A stretch of 64,000 nt of DNA from Burkholderia sp. HI2500 (GTDB lineage: Bacteria > Pseudomonadota > Gammaproteobacteria > Burkholderiales > Burkholderiaceae), in contig NZ_NKFL01000006.1 of NCBI RefSeq assembly GCF_002223055.1, positions 2,480,001 to 2,544,000 of the forward strand, given 5' to 3'. Under the pieces are notes generated by a model that worked only from the letters and a program-made list of their open reading frames with translations, did not search any database and was not told the DNA's origin. Both the position numbers and the translations under genes were made by a program. Positions 28,512-37,709 of the stretch are shown here, in pieces. How positions within the stretch are numbered: position 1 is the first letter of the stretch; every line of letters begins with the position of its first letter.

Positions 28512-28754
28512 GCTGTCCTCGCTCGTTGATGGGTCGTCACACGAATGAATCGGCTGCGGTGGCCGCCTGCGCCACCGAACGGACGAGCATACGCGATCGT
28601 TTCGCGCCGCGTCGTGAAGATGCGACGCGCTTGGGTGCGTCTCGTTCGGTCCCTTTCGGCGGTGTCGGGCGACTGTCGCCGTTTCGTCGGCAAATGGACG
28701 GGTTGACGGGGATGGCAAGCGCCAGTCCGGCGCGCATTCGTCGAACACGCCTGT

Positions 28755-29255
28755 TTACAACGGCAGCGCATGCGTCGACAGAATCTCCTTGAGCACCATG
28801 AACGAGCGCACCTGCCGCACCCCCGGCAGGTACAGCAGCTGTTCGGCGTGCAACCGGTTGAAGCTGTCGTTGTCGCGCGTGCGCACCAGCATGAAGTAGT
28901 CGAATTCGCCGGTCACGACGTGACACTCGACGCACCCCGACACTTTCTGCGCGGCCTTCTCGAACGCGGCGAACGCTTCGGGCGTCGAGCGATCCAGCAC
29001 GAAGCCGATCACGACCAGCATCCCCGCACCGAGCAGCTTCGGGTCGAGCAGCGCAACGATGCCGCGGATCAGCCCCATTTCCTTCAACCGCTCGACGCGC
29101 CGCAGGCACGCCGGCGCACTCAGCTTCACCTTCGCCGCGAGGCTCACGTTGGAGATCGACGCGTCCTGCTGCAACTGCCGCAGGATCGCGCGGTCGATGC
29201 GATCGAGCGCCGGTGCGGCGTCGGCCGGCGATGCGCTGTCTCGATCTAATTTCAT
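28755..29255 (-). CDS. acdR: Lrp/AsnC-family regulator of ACC deaminase
   Basis: A 166-residue Lrp-type regulator. Residues 18-70 hold the helix-turn-helix (DRIDRAILRQLQQDASISN, LSAPACLRRVERLKEMGLI) and about 80-160 the RAM/effector domain (VSGCVECHVVTGEFDYFMLV). It is divergent from acdS, as known for AcdR, which activates acdS in response to ACC. Two inverted sites in the intergenic region are candidate binding sites. Confidence 0.9.
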   Translation of the reverse strand: MKLDRDSASPADAAPALDRIDRAILRQLQQDASISNVSLAAKVKLSAPACLRRVERLKEMGLIRGIVALLDPKLLGAGMLVVIGFVLDRSTPEAFAAFEKAAQKVSGCVECHVVTGEFDYFMLVRTRDNDSFNRLHAEQLLYLPGVRQVRSFMVLKEILSTHALPL

Positions 29256-29274
29256 TGCGTCGCCCTCCTGTTCT

Positions 29275-29340
29275 GCGAATCAAAATTGCTTGTCATGTTC
29301 TCGTATCGTCCATAACGTAGGCCGGTGCAATTTATTTCGC
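29275..29340. promoter_or_regulatory. Inverted pair of sites in the acdR-acdS intergenic region
   Basis: gcgaatcaaaattgc (29275-29289) and gcaatttatttcgc (29327-29340) are near reverse complements, their centres about 51 bases apart, close to five helical turns. They lie between divergent acdR and acdS starts, where AcdR (an Lrp-type protein) is expected to bind. They are candidate sites only. Confidence 0.45.
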
Positions 29341-29452
29341 AAGCTCATTTCTCGCGCTTCTGCCTATCATTTTTCTGGTCGGAACACGGCCTGCCGGCCG
29401 CAACCGAGCGAACCGATTTCCCGCCCTGCCCCCTGCTTTCCGGAGCCCGCCG

Positions 29453-30469
29453 ATGAACCTGCAACGTTTCGCCCGTTATCCGCTCACGTTCGGCCCGACG
29501 CCGATCCAGCCGCTCAAGCGCCTGAGCGAACACCTCGGCGGCAAGGTCGAGCTGTATGCGAAGCGCGAGGACTGCAACAGCGGCCTCGCGTTCGGCGGCA
29601 ACAAGACGCGCAAGCTCGAATACCTCGTCCCCGATGCGCTCGCGCAGGGCGCGGATACGCTCGTGTCGATCGGCGGCGTGCAATCGAACCAGACGCGCCA
29701 GGTCGCCGCCGTCGCCGCGCATCTGGGGATGAAATGCGTGCTCGTGCAGGAGCACTGGGTCAACTACGACGATCCGGTGTACGACCGGGTCGGCAACATC
29801 CAGCTGTCGCGCATGATGGGCGCGGACGTGCGGCTCGTGTCCGACGGCTTCGACATCGGCATTCGCCGCAGTTGGGAAGAAGCGATGGAGCGCGTGCGGC
29901 AGGCGGGCGGCAAGCCTTACCCGATCCCGGCCGGCTGTTCCGAGCATCCGCTCGGCGGGCTCGGCTTCGTCGGGTTCGCGGAAGAAGTGCGTGCGCAGGA
30001 GGCGCAACTCGGCTTCAGGTTCGACTACATCGTCGTGTGCTCGGTGACGGGCAGCACGCAGGCGGGGATGGTCGTCGGCTTCGCGGCCGACGGGCGGGCC
30101 GACCGCGTGATCGGGATCGACGCATCGGCCACGCCCGAGCGCACGCACGAGCAGATCACGCGCATCGCGCGGCACACCGCCGAACTCGTCGATCTGGGCC
30201 GGCCGATCACCGCCGCGGACGTGGTGCTCGACACGCGCTACGCCGGCCCCGAATACGGGCTGCCGAACGACGGCACGCTCGAAGCGATTCGCCTGTGCGC
30301 GCGGCTCGAAGGCATGCTGACGGATCCGGTCTACGAAGGGAAGTCGATGCACGGGATGATCGACAAGGTACGGCTCGGGGAATTCGAGCCGGGGTCGAAG
30401 GTGCTGTATGCCCATCTCGGCGGCGTGCCGGCGTTGAGCGCGTATAGCGAGATTTTCCGGAACGGTTGA
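29453..30469 (+). CDS. acdS: 1-aminocyclopropane-1-carboxylate deaminase
   Basis: A 338-residue PLP enzyme, EC 3.5.99.7, that converts ACC, the plant ethylene precursor, to 2-oxobutanoate and ammonia. The key residues sit exactly at the positions of the characterised enzyme: Lys51 (PLP Schiff base), Ser78, Tyr268, Tyr294, and the pair Glu295 and Leu322 that separates true ACC deaminase from D-cysteine desulfhydrase. A ribosome binding site (ggag, 29442-29445) precedes ATG 29453. The divergent AcdR-type regulator supports the call. It lets root-associated bacteria lower plant ethylene. Confidence 0.97.
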   Translation: MNLQRFARYPLTFGPTPIQPLKRLSEHLGGKVELYAKREDCNSGLAFGGNKTRKLEYLVPDALAQGADTLVSIGGVQSNQTRQVAAVAAHLGMKCVLVQEHWVNYDDPVYDRVGNIQLSRMMGADVRLVSDGFDIGIRRSWEEAMERVRQAGGKPYPIPAGCSEHPLGGLGFVGFAEEVRAQEAQLGFRFDYIVVCSVTGSTQAGMVVGFAADGRADRVIGIDASATPERTHEQITRIARHTAELVDLGRPITAADVVLDTRYAGPEYGLPNDGTLEAIRLCARLEGMLTDPVYEGKSMHGMIDKVRLGEFEPGSKVLYAHLGGVPALSAYSEIFRNG

Positions 30470-30543
30470 GGCATTCGAGATGAAACGCCGGTGCGCCAAA
30501 GTCGCGCGCCGGCACCTGGATCACGGCGATCGCCCGGATCGCC

Positions 30544-30572
30544 GTTGTCGTTGTCGTTGTCGTTGTCGTTGC
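30544..30572. repeat. gttgtc hexamer tandem repeat
   Basis: Four consecutive gttgtc units plus a partial fifth lie in the 5' part of the exopolysaccharide upstream region. Short repeats of this kind can slip during replication. It is 490 bases from the first gene of the operon, so an effect on expression is uncertain. Confidence 0.7.
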
Positions 30573-30768
30573 CCCCTACACACGTCCGCCCTCCCGCACG
30601 CCATTTCTTCGGCTGCCCCCAACCCTCGCTGTCTAGCCCGCCGCTTTCCTTCCGTTGCGAATCGTTCGCCTCGGCGCGCCGACATCGCGCGTCTTTCTAA
30701 AGACGTGTCCGACTCGTCAATCGCCCATTCGGACAGCAATCCGGCTTATTCGTACACGTACTAATCCT

Positions 30769-30797
30769 TTTACACGGCATTTAGTAGGCGTTCTATT
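30769..30797 (+). promoter_or_regulatory. Candidate sigma70 promoter for exopolysaccharide operon
   Basis: A -35 box tttaca (30769-30774, five of six matches) is followed by a 17-base spacer and tctatt (30792-30797, four of six matches) as the -10. It lies in the most A/T-rich part of the region, about 270 bases before the first gene. Confidence 0.35.
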
Positions 30798-30945
30798 TAA
30801 ATCGGGCCCCCGCTTCCCGAAAATTGACCCTGTCGTGTCGGCCGCAACGTTTCGCAAGCATTCGTCCTTCATCGCGCGAGGCTCGGATAGCACCGTTGCG
30901 GCGCATCAGGTCGACCGGCACCCCAGGCAGCGTCTCCTTCCCCGG

Positions 30946-30961
30946 TGGCATTTCCCATGCA
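30946..30961 (+). promoter_or_regulatory. Candidate sigma54 promoter element
   Basis: tggcatttcccatgca matches the -24/-12 pattern TGGCACG-N4-TTGCW in the GG and GC positions, with the required ten bases between them, and in the TGGCA block. It lies 100 bases upstream of the priming sugar transferase. In B. cenocepacia the related exopolysaccharide genes are controlled through the sigma54-dependent activator BerB, which makes this site worth testing. Confidence 0.35.
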
Positions 30962-31063
30962 GTGGAAACAGCGGCCGCGCTCCGCTACGGCCGAGCGTGC
31001 GGTTTCGCGTCGCGATCGGAACGACGGGCGTCCCTTTAAATCAGAACGGCAGCAGAAGGGTAT

Positions 31064-32476
31064 ATGGATATGTCATTCGAACCACGGCACGCGCACACAG
31101 CGCGTACCGCCGGCGGCCTGATCGCGCGTATCGCTGACGTCGCACTGATCTCGTTCGGCGCGCTGGCCGCCGCGCTCGTGTTGCATGGCCCGGACGTCGA
31201 TCGGTCGTCGGAACTGGCCGCCGTTGCCTGCGCGGCGACCTTTGCGCTGCTGCTGTTTCCCGCATTCCGCCTCTATCACGCGCCCGCCCGTACCCCCACG
31301 CACCGCACCGCGCTGCTGACCGCGTTCGCGTGGCTGGCGGCGCAGGCCGGCGCGGCGCTCGTGATGCGGGTGCTCGCGCCGACGCTGGCCATTCCGCTGC
31401 CCTGGTACCTGCTCTGGACGGCGACGAGCGGCATCGCGCTCGTCGCATCGCGCGTCGTCGCCGGCACGACGCTCGAACGGATCGGCCGCCCGCAGGAAAG
31501 CGATCGTCTCGTCGCGATCGTCGGCACCGGCGCCCATCGCGACGCCGTCCTCGACCGCATCGCCAGCGCACCGTCGGCCGGATTCCGCGCAGCCGCGACG
31601 TTCGATATCGCCAGCGCCAACCCGACGAGCCCCGACGGCATGCCGCGCTTTTGCGATCTCGATACGTTCGCCCAGCATGTCCGCACGCACGCGATTCCCG
31701 AAGTCTGGCTCGCGCTGCCGATCGGCGAGGCGCGCATCGTGATGGCCGTGCTCGACGCGTTCCGCGACGATCTCGTCAACATCCGCTTCGTGCCCGACGT
31801 CAGCAAGCTCGCGATGTTCGACGGCGAGATGATCGACCTCGTCGGCGCACCGGCGATCAACCTGGTCGCGTCGCCGCTGTCGTCGCGCGCGCTGCTGCAC
31901 AAGGCGATCTTCGATCGCGTGTTCGCGGCCACCGTCCTCGTCGGCCTGGCGCCGCTGCTGCTCGCGATCGCCGCGGCGGTCCGGCTGTCGTCGAACGGCC
32001 CCGTGCTGTTCCGCCAGCAGCGCAAGGGCGCGGACGGCCAGGCGTTCACGATCTTCAAGTTCCGCACGATGCGGCTGCACGACGCGGGCGGCGAAGTGTG
32101 CCAGGCGACGCGCGCCGATCCGCGCATCACGCGGGTCGGCGCGTTCCTGCGTCGCACGAGCCTCGACGAGCTGCCGCAGTTCCTCAACGTGCTGCGCGGC
32201 GAGATGTCGGTCGTCGGCCCGCGCCCGCACGCGCTCGAACACGACGACCTCTACCGGAAGATCGTCGACGGCTACATCCACCGCTACCGCGTCAAGCCCG
32301 GCATCACCGGATGGGCGCAGATCAACGGCCTGCGCGGCGAGACCGACCGCGTCGAAAAAATGCAGCGCCGCGTCGAAGCCGATCTCCACTACCTGCGCAA
32401 CTGGTCGTTCGCCCTCGACATGCGCATCGTCCTGGCCACCGCCCTGCGCGGCTGGTCTCACCGCAACGCGTACTGA
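31064..32476 (+). CDS. Undecaprenyl-phosphate sugar phosphotransferase (WcaJ/WbaP-like)
   Basis: A 470-residue membrane enzyme that starts polysaccharide synthesis by moving a sugar-1-phosphate to undecaprenyl phosphate. N-terminal helices span about residues 18-140, a CoA-binding-like cytoplasmic region about 145-265, and the catalytic Bac_transf domain about 280-465 (FRQQRKGADGQAFTIFKFRT; TSLDELPQFLNVLRGEMSVV; GITGWAQINGLRGETD). ATG 31064 or ATG 31070 may be used; agaagg (31054-31059) fits 31070 slightly better. It opens a nine-gene operon. Confidence 0.93.
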   Translation: MDMSFEPRHAHTARTAGGLIARIADVALISFGALAAALVLHGPDVDRSSELAAVACAATFALLLFPAFRLYHAPARTPTHRTALLTAFAWLAAQAGAALVMRVLAPTLAIPLPWYLLWTATSGIALVASRVVAGTTLERIGRPQESDRLVAIVGTGAHRDAVLDRIASAPSAGFRAAATFDIASANPTSPDGMPRFCDLDTFAQHVRTHAIPEVWLALPIGEARIVMAVLDAFRDDLVNIRFVPDVSKLAMFDGEMIDLVGAPAINLVASPLSSRALLHKAIFDRVFAATVLVGLAPLLLAIAAAVRLSSNGPVLFRQQRKGADGQAFTIFKFRTMRLHDAGGEVCQATRADPRITRVGAFLRRTSLDELPQFLNVLRGEMSVVGPRPHALEHDDLYRKIVDGYIHRYRVKPGITGWAQINGLRGETDRVEKMQRRVEADLHYLRNWSFALDMRIVLATALRGWSHRNAY

Positions 32477-32528
32477 TACGCACGCGGCACCGCCATCGCG
32501 CGTCGCCGCACCACGATAAGGATGACTG

Positions 32529-33698
32529 ATGACTTCCGCCACGATCGAGCGGGCTGGATCCGCACGTCCCTACCGCGTGCGCACGCTGCTGGCCGCAGCG
32601 GTCAGCGTCGCGCTGTCGGCCTGTGCATTCGCACCCGGCATGCAGATGAGCGCACCGACCACCACGACCGACGGCCGGCCGGCCGGGCACGCTGACGCCA
32701 ACGCGAGTGCCCTGCCGTTCCGGATCACGACGATCGACGCCAGCCTGATCCGCCAGCTCGACGCGCAGGCCGCGCAGCAGCCGAACCTGCCGCCCGGCCC
32801 GCTGGCAGCCACGCCCGGCGCTTACCGCCTCGGCGCCGGCGACGTGCTGCAGATCACCGTCTGGGATCACCCCGAACTCGCGGCCGCGCAAGGCGCCGCG
32901 CAGCAGAACGCGCCGCGCGCGGCCGACCCGGTCGCGGGCTTCGTCGTCGATCCGCACGGCAACGTGGCGTTCCCGTTCGCCGGCAGCGTGCCAGTCGCGG
33001 GCCTCACGGCCGACGCCGCGCAGGCCCGCCTCGCCGCCGCGCTGTCGCGCGTCTATCGCCATCCGCAAGTGACGCTGCGCGTCGCGTCGTTCCGCTCTCA
33101 GCAGGTCTATATCGACGGCGAAGTCCGCACGCCCGGTGCGCAGCCCGTCAACGACGTGCCGATGACGCTCTACGAAGCGCTCGGCCGCGCGGGCGGGCTC
33201 GGCACGGGCGCCGACCAGAGCCGCATGACGCTGGTGCGCGACGGGGTGTCCTATCCGCTCGACCTGACGCGCATGCTGCGCGACGGCCGCAATCCGGCCG
33301 ACGTCGTGCTGGCTGCCGGCGACCTGCTGCACGTGCCGTCGCGCAGCGATTACGGCGTGTACGTGATGGGCGAAGTGAACAAGCCGTCGCTCGCGGTGCC
33401 GCTGCGCGACGGCCGGCTGACGCTGTCGGACGCGCTGTCGCAGGCCGGCAGCGTGAACGCGAATACCGCCGACGCCGCGCAGATGTTCGTGATCCGCGGC
33501 TCGCAGACGGGCGATCCGCAGGTGTTCCACCTCGACGCGCGCTCGCCGGTGTCGATGGTGCTCGCCAACGAGTTCGCGCTGCAGCCGAAGGACATCGTCT
33601 ACGTCGACGGCAACGGCCTGGTGCGCTTCAGCCGCGTGCTGAGCCTGCTGCTGCCCGGCGTCAACACCAGCGCCACCGCGGCGCTCGCCGTCAAATGA
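32529..33698 (+). CDS. Outer-membrane polysaccharide export lipoprotein (Wza-like)
   Basis: A 389-residue export protein of the Wza/OPX family that forms the outer-membrane exit pore. It is a lipoprotein: the lipobox LSAC places the lipidated Cys at 32. The poly_export domain starts at YRLGAGDVLQITVWDHPEL (near residue 99), with SLBB-type repeats at VYIDGEVRTPG and VYVMGEVNKPS. The ribosome binding site aagga (32517-32521) supports ATG 32529. Its stop overlaps the phosphatase start. Confidence 0.95.
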   Translation: MTSATIERAGSARPYRVRTLLAAAVSVALSACAFAPGMQMSAPTTTTDGRPAGHADANASALPFRITTIDASLIRQLDAQAAQQPNLPPGPLAATPGAYRLGAGDVLQITVWDHPELAAAQGAAQQNAPRAADPVAGFVVDPHGNVAFPFAGSVPVAGLTADAAQARLAAALSRVYRHPQVTLRVASFRSQQVYIDGEVRTPGAQPVNDVPMTLYEALGRAGGLGTGADQSRMTLVRDGVSYPLDLTRMLRDGRNPADVVLAAGDLLHVPSRSDYGVYVMGEVNKPSLAVPLRDGRLTLSDALSQAGSVNANTADAAQMFVIRGSQTGDPQVFHLDARSPVSMVLANEFALQPKDIVYVDGNGLVRFSRVLSLLLPGVNTSATAALAVK

Positions 33699-34174
33699 GC
33701 GCCATCGCCACGCTGCTCGTCGTGTGCGTCGGCAACGTCTGCCGCAGCCCGATGGCGCAGGCGCTGCTCGGCGCGCGCCTGCCCGGCGTCGACGTGCGGT
33801 CGGCCGGCATCGGCGCACTCGACGGCCAGCCCGCCGACCCGCACGCCATCGACCTGATGGGCGAGCGCGGCCTCGACCTCGCCCCGCACCGCGCGCGCCA
33901 GGTGTCGACACGGCATGTCACGCGCGCCGACCTGATCCTGACGATGGACCTCGAGCAGAAGCGCTGGCTCGAGCGCCGCCACCCGTTCCTGTGCGGCCGC
34001 GTGTTCCGCCTCGGCGCCGCCGCGCATGGCTTCGACATCCCCGACCCCTATCTCGGCCCGCGCGCGTCGTTCGAACACAGCCTGCAGCTCATCGAGCGCG
34101 GTGTCGACGCGTGGTGCGCGCGCATCGCGCCGGCCGCTTCCTCCTCCACCCCGCTTTCCGGACCGAATCGATGA
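33695..34174 (+). CDS. Low-molecular-weight protein tyrosine phosphatase (Wzb-like)
   Basis: A 159-residue phosphatase with the signature C11-x5-R17 (CVGNVCRS) and the general acid Asp117 in DPY, both needed for catalysis. It dephosphorylates the tyrosine autokinase encoded next, which keeps polymer assembly cycling. ATGA overlaps join it to the export lipoprotein before it and to the kinase after it. Confidence 0.96.
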   Translation: MSAIATLLVVCVGNVCRSPMAQALLGARLPGVDVRSAGIGALDGQPADPHAIDLMGERGLDLAPHRARQVSTRHVTRADLILTMDLEQKRWLERRHPFLCGRVFRLGAAAHGFDIPDPYLGPRASFEHSLQLIERGVDAWCARIAPAASSSTPLSGPNR

Positions 34175-36465
34175 CCTCACCCGTTTCCCGCGAACGATCG
34201 CACGATCGCGGCGCCGAGCTCGACCTCGCCGGCGTCGTCGACGTGCTCGCCGCCCAGCGCTGGCTGATCGCGCTCGCTACCGCCGCCTGCGTCGGCGCCG
34301 GCACGCTGTACGCGTTTCTCGCCCCGCCGCAATACCAGGCCGACATCCTGCTCCAGGTCGAGGACAGCGGCGACACGTCCGCTGCAAAAAGCATGCTCGG
34401 CGACGTGTCGTCGCTGTTCGACATCAAGTCGAGCGCCGCGGCCGAAGCGCAGATTCTCGCGTCGCGGCTCGTCGTCACGCGCGCCGTCGACGAGTTGCGC
34501 AGCTACATCGTCGCGCAGCCGAAGCGCTTTCCGCTGGTCGGCGATTTCGTGTCGCGCTTCAACACCGGCCTCGCGCCCCCCGGCCTCCTCGGTTTCGGCG
34601 GCTATGCGTGGGGCGAGGAAGCGATCGTGGCCGCCCGCTTCGACGTCCCCCGGGCACTCGAGGGCGAGCGCTTCGAACTGACGCGGCTCGACAGCCAGCG
34701 CTACCGGCTGACCGGATCCGCGCTGCCGTCGGCCGTCACCGGCCGCATCGGGCACCTGGAGATGTTCCCGACCGCCAGCGGCCCGATCGCACTCGAAATC
34801 GCGCACATAGACGCGAATCCTGCCACCCGCTTCACGCTCGTACGCGAATCGCGTGCCGAGACGATCGACACGCTGCGGCGCGGCCTCGACGTGCAGGAGA
34901 AGATCAAGCAGTCGGGCGTGATCGTCGCGACACTGCGCGGCCCCGACCCGCAACGGATCCAGTCGCAGCTTCAGGCGGTGGCGAACCACTACGTGCGCCA
35001 GCACATCGAGCGCAAGTCCGCCGACGCGGCGCAATCGCTCGCGTTCCTCAACGCGCAACTGCCGGTGCTCAAGCGCCAACTGCAGGACTCCGAGCAGCGC
35101 TACACAGACCTGCGCAACGCGAACGGCACGATCGACCTGACCGAGGAAGCGAAGCTGATCCTGCAGCAGACGGCCGACGCGACCACGCGCCGCCTCGAAC
35201 TGCAGCAGAAGCGCGACGAAATGGCCACGCGCTTCGCGCCGGGCCACCCCGACATGGTCGCGCTCGACGCGCAGATCGCCACGCTCGGCCGCGAGCAACG
35301 CGGCTTCGAGCACCAGGTGCGACGGCTGCCCGACCTGCAGCAGAACGCCGTGCGGCTGATGCTCGACGTGAAGGTCGACACCGATCTCTATACGGCGCTG
35401 CTCGCGAACACGCAGCAGCTCGAACTGGTCAAGGCCGGCAAGACCGGCAGCGTGCGGCTCGTCGATACGGCGATCGTGCCCGAGGATCCCGTGCGCCCGA
35501 AGCGGCCGTTCGTCATCGCAGCGGCGGCGCTGATCGGGCTCGCGTTCGGCATCGCGCTCGCCTTTGCGCGCGACTTCCTGTTCGGCGGCGTCCGCCACGC
35601 GGACGAGATCGAGCGGCATCTCGACATCGACGTCTACGCGACGATTCCCGACTCGGCGGCGCAGCGGCAGATGGCGCGACGCATCGCGCAGCACGCACCG
35701 GGGCCGAACCTGCTGAGTGCGCGGCACCCGCACGATCCTGCCGTGGAAAGCCTGCGGAGCCTGCGCACGGCGCTGCGCTTCGCGATGCAGGGCGCGCGCA
35801 ACAACGTGCTGCTGCTGACCGGCCCCGCGCCGGGCGCGGGCAAGTCGTTCGTCGCGGCGAACTTCGCGGCGCTGCTCGCGGCCAACGGCGAGCGCGTGCT
35901 GCTCGTCGACGGCGACCTGCGCAAGGGTCATCTGCACGAATCGCTCGGCGTCCCGCGCGAGCGCGGCTTCGCCGAGTTGCTGTCCGGCACGGCCGCGCCG
36001 GCCGACGTGACCCACCGCGACGTGGTGCCTTGCCTCGACTTCATCCCGACCGGCGCGGTGCCCGCGCATCCGTCCGAACTGCTTGACGACGAACGCGTCC
36101 CCGCCCTGCTCGACGCGCTGTCGGCCCGCTATGACGTCGTCGTGATCGACGCGGCGCCGATTCTCGCGGTGACCGACGCCGTCACGCTCGGCCGCCACGC
36201 CGGCACCGTGCTGCTCACGGCGCGCGCCGCGTCGACACGCGTCGCCGAGCTGGACGAAACCATGCGCCGCCTCGCGCACAACGGTGTCGCCGCGAGCGGC
36301 GTGCTGCTCAACGGCGTCGATCCGCACGTCGGCCGGTACGGCTCGCGCTACGGCGCCTATCGCTATACGCAATATCGTTACGCGCCGTCGCGCTGCGGAC
36401 TGGCCTCGTCGGTCGTCCGCACGCTGCGCGCACTCGTGTCGCACCGCCGGGGAGAGCCGCGATGA
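34171..36465 (+). CDS. Exopolysaccharide tyrosine autokinase (Wzc-like)
   Basis: A 764-residue inner-membrane BY-kinase that co-polymerises and controls chain length. Wzz-type periplasmic domain lies between transmembrane helices near residues 31-51 and 446-470, with coiled coil around 285-390. The cytoplasmic kinase has Walker A (GPAPGAGKS, Lys558), Walker A' (LLVDGDLRKG, Asp580) and Walker B (VVVIDAAPIL, near 660). A C-terminal cluster of tyrosines (YGSRYGAYRYTQYRY) is the expected autophosphorylation site. ATG 34171 overlaps the phosphatase stop; the frame is open earlier but that part is antisense-like shadow. Confidence 0.96.
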   Translation: MTSPVSRERSHDRGAELDLAGVVDVLAAQRWLIALATAACVGAGTLYAFLAPPQYQADILLQVEDSGDTSAAKSMLGDVSSLFDIKSSAAAEAQILASRLVVTRAVDELRSYIVAQPKRFPLVGDFVSRFNTGLAPPGLLGFGGYAWGEEAIVAARFDVPRALEGERFELTRLDSQRYRLTGSALPSAVTGRIGHLEMFPTASGPIALEIAHIDANPATRFTLVRESRAETIDTLRRGLDVQEKIKQSGVIVATLRGPDPQRIQSQLQAVANHYVRQHIERKSADAAQSLAFLNAQLPVLKRQLQDSEQRYTDLRNANGTIDLTEEAKLILQQTADATTRRLELQQKRDEMATRFAPGHPDMVALDAQIATLGREQRGFEHQVRRLPDLQQNAVRLMLDVKVDTDLYTALLANTQQLELVKAGKTGSVRLVDTAIVPEDPVRPKRPFVIAAAALIGLAFGIALAFARDFLFGGVRHADEIERHLDIDVYATIPDSAAQRQMARRIAQHAPGPNLLSARHPHDPAVESLRSLRTALRFAMQGARNNVLLLTGPAPGAGKSFVAANFAALLAANGERVLLVDGDLRKGHLHESLGVPRERGFAELLSGTAAPADVTHRDVVPCLDFIPTGAVPAHPSELLDDERVPALLDALSARYDVVVIDAAPILAVTDAVTLGRHAGTVLLTARAASTRVAELDETMRRLAHNGVAASGVLLNGVDPHVGRYGSRYGAYRYTQYRYAPSRCGLASSVVRTLRALVSHRRGEPR

Positions 36466-37709
36466 GCGATACCCGTCACCTCGAACGCGCCGCAAGCCAC
36501 GATGTCGCACCGGCAGCCGCTTCCGCCGCAACCGGATTGCGCGCCCGGCACGCGCCGGCCCGCGCGGCGCGCCTGCGAATCGCCCTCGTCGTCGAAGCCG
36601 CGGGCGGCGGCGTGGCCGTCCATCTCGCCGACCTGATCGACGGACTGAGCGCCGCCGACGATATCGAACTGCACCTGATCGTGCCGCACGGCCCGCGTTT
36701 CGACGCCACGATCCTCGATGCGCACGTGCTGTCGCGCTGCGCAAGCGTGCAGGCGGTGCCGATGCAGCGCGCGGTCGGCTGGCGCGACGCGCTCGCGGTC
36801 GGCCACGTCTATCGCCACCTGCTGCGCATCCGTCCCGACATCGTGCACAGCCACAGCTCGAAAGCCGGGGCGATCGCGCGCCTGTGCGTCGGGCCGTGGC
36901 GGCAGGTCTACACGCCGCACGCGGTCTATACGCTGAACCCGACGCTGGGCAACCGCCAGCGCCGCGTCTACGGAACGATCGAGCGGCTGCTCGGCCGCCT
37001 CTGCACGCACCGGATCGTCGCCGTGTCGCACGACGAGGCGCAACACCTGAACGAAGCGCTCGGCATTCCGGCCGCACGGATCAAGACGATCGTCAACGGC
37101 GTCCGGCCGCCCGCCCTGATGTCGCGCGAGGAAGCACGACACGCACTCGGCATCGCGCTCGACGCACGCGTCGTCGGTTTCGTCGGGCGCTTCGATCATC
37201 AGAAAGGCATCGATCGTCTCGTGCGGATCGCGCGCGGCGTGTATCGCCACTGCGGCCGCTCGGTGCAGATCGTCGCGATCGGTTCCGGCGACTTCATCGC
37301 AGCGGCCGGCGACGAGGCCGACGATCTGCCGCCGAATCTTCACGTCGTCGGCCGCGTGAACCAGGCGAGCCGCTATTTCTCCGCTTTCGACCTGTTCGCG
37401 TTGCCGAGCCGCTACGAAGGCTTTCCCTACGTGTGCCTCGAAGCGATGGCGGCCCGCGTGCCCATCGTCGCCACGCAGGTGTCCGGCGCGACCGAGCTGA
37501 TCGCCACGCATGACATCGGCGTCGTGGTGCAGAACGAAGACGACACCACGCGTTTCGCCCGCGCGATCGTCGCGCTCGCCAACGATCCGGCCGCACGCGA
37601 CGCGATGCGCGCGAACTGCGCAGCGGCCTTCGGTCACTTCTCCGCCGAAACGATGGTCGCGCACACGCTCGACCTCTATCACACCCTTTCCAGACGAGGT
37701 CCGGAATGA
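36462..37709 (+). CDS. Glycosyltransferase family 4 protein
   Basis: A 415-residue GT-B glycosyltransferase that adds a sugar to the lipid-linked repeat. The first 40 residues are disordered-looking (Ala-rich). The N-terminal domain contains RIALVVEAAGGGVAVHLADL and DIVHSHSSKAG; the C-terminal nucleotide-sugar domain has VGFVGRFDHQKGIDRLV and the E-x7-E motif EGFPYVCLEAMA. It overlaps the kinase by four bases and the pyruvyltransferase by four bases. Confidence 0.93.
   Translation: MSDTRHLERAASHDVAPAAASAATGLRARHAPARAARLRIALVVEAAGGGVAVHLADLIDGLSAADDIELHLIVPHGPRFDATILDAHVLSRCASVQAVPMQRAVGWRDALAVGHVYRHLLRIRPDIVHSHSSKAGAIARLCVGPWRQVYTPHAVYTLNPTLGNRQRRVYGTIERLLGRLCTHRIVAVSHDEAQHLNEALGIPAARIKTIVNGVRPPALMSREEARHALGIALDARVVGFVGRFDHQKGIDRLVRIARGVYRHCGRSVQIVAIGSGDFIAAAGDEADDLPPNLHVVGRVNQASRYFSAFDLFALPSRYEGFPYVCLEAMAARVPIVATQVSGATELIATHDIGVVVQNEDDTTRFARAIVALANDPAARDAMRANCAAAFGHFSAETMVAHTLDLYHTLSRRGPE

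Larger units (their letters stand above)
30470..31063. promoter_or_regulatory. Intergenic region upstream of exopolysaccharide operon
   Basis: No gene is supported. The first 100 bases contain a gttgtc tandem repeat (30544-30572). The segment 30740-30830 is markedly A/T-rich and contains a sigma70-like promoter candidate, and a sigma54-like element lies at 30946-30961. The exopolysaccharide operon starts at 31064. Confidence 0.5.
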
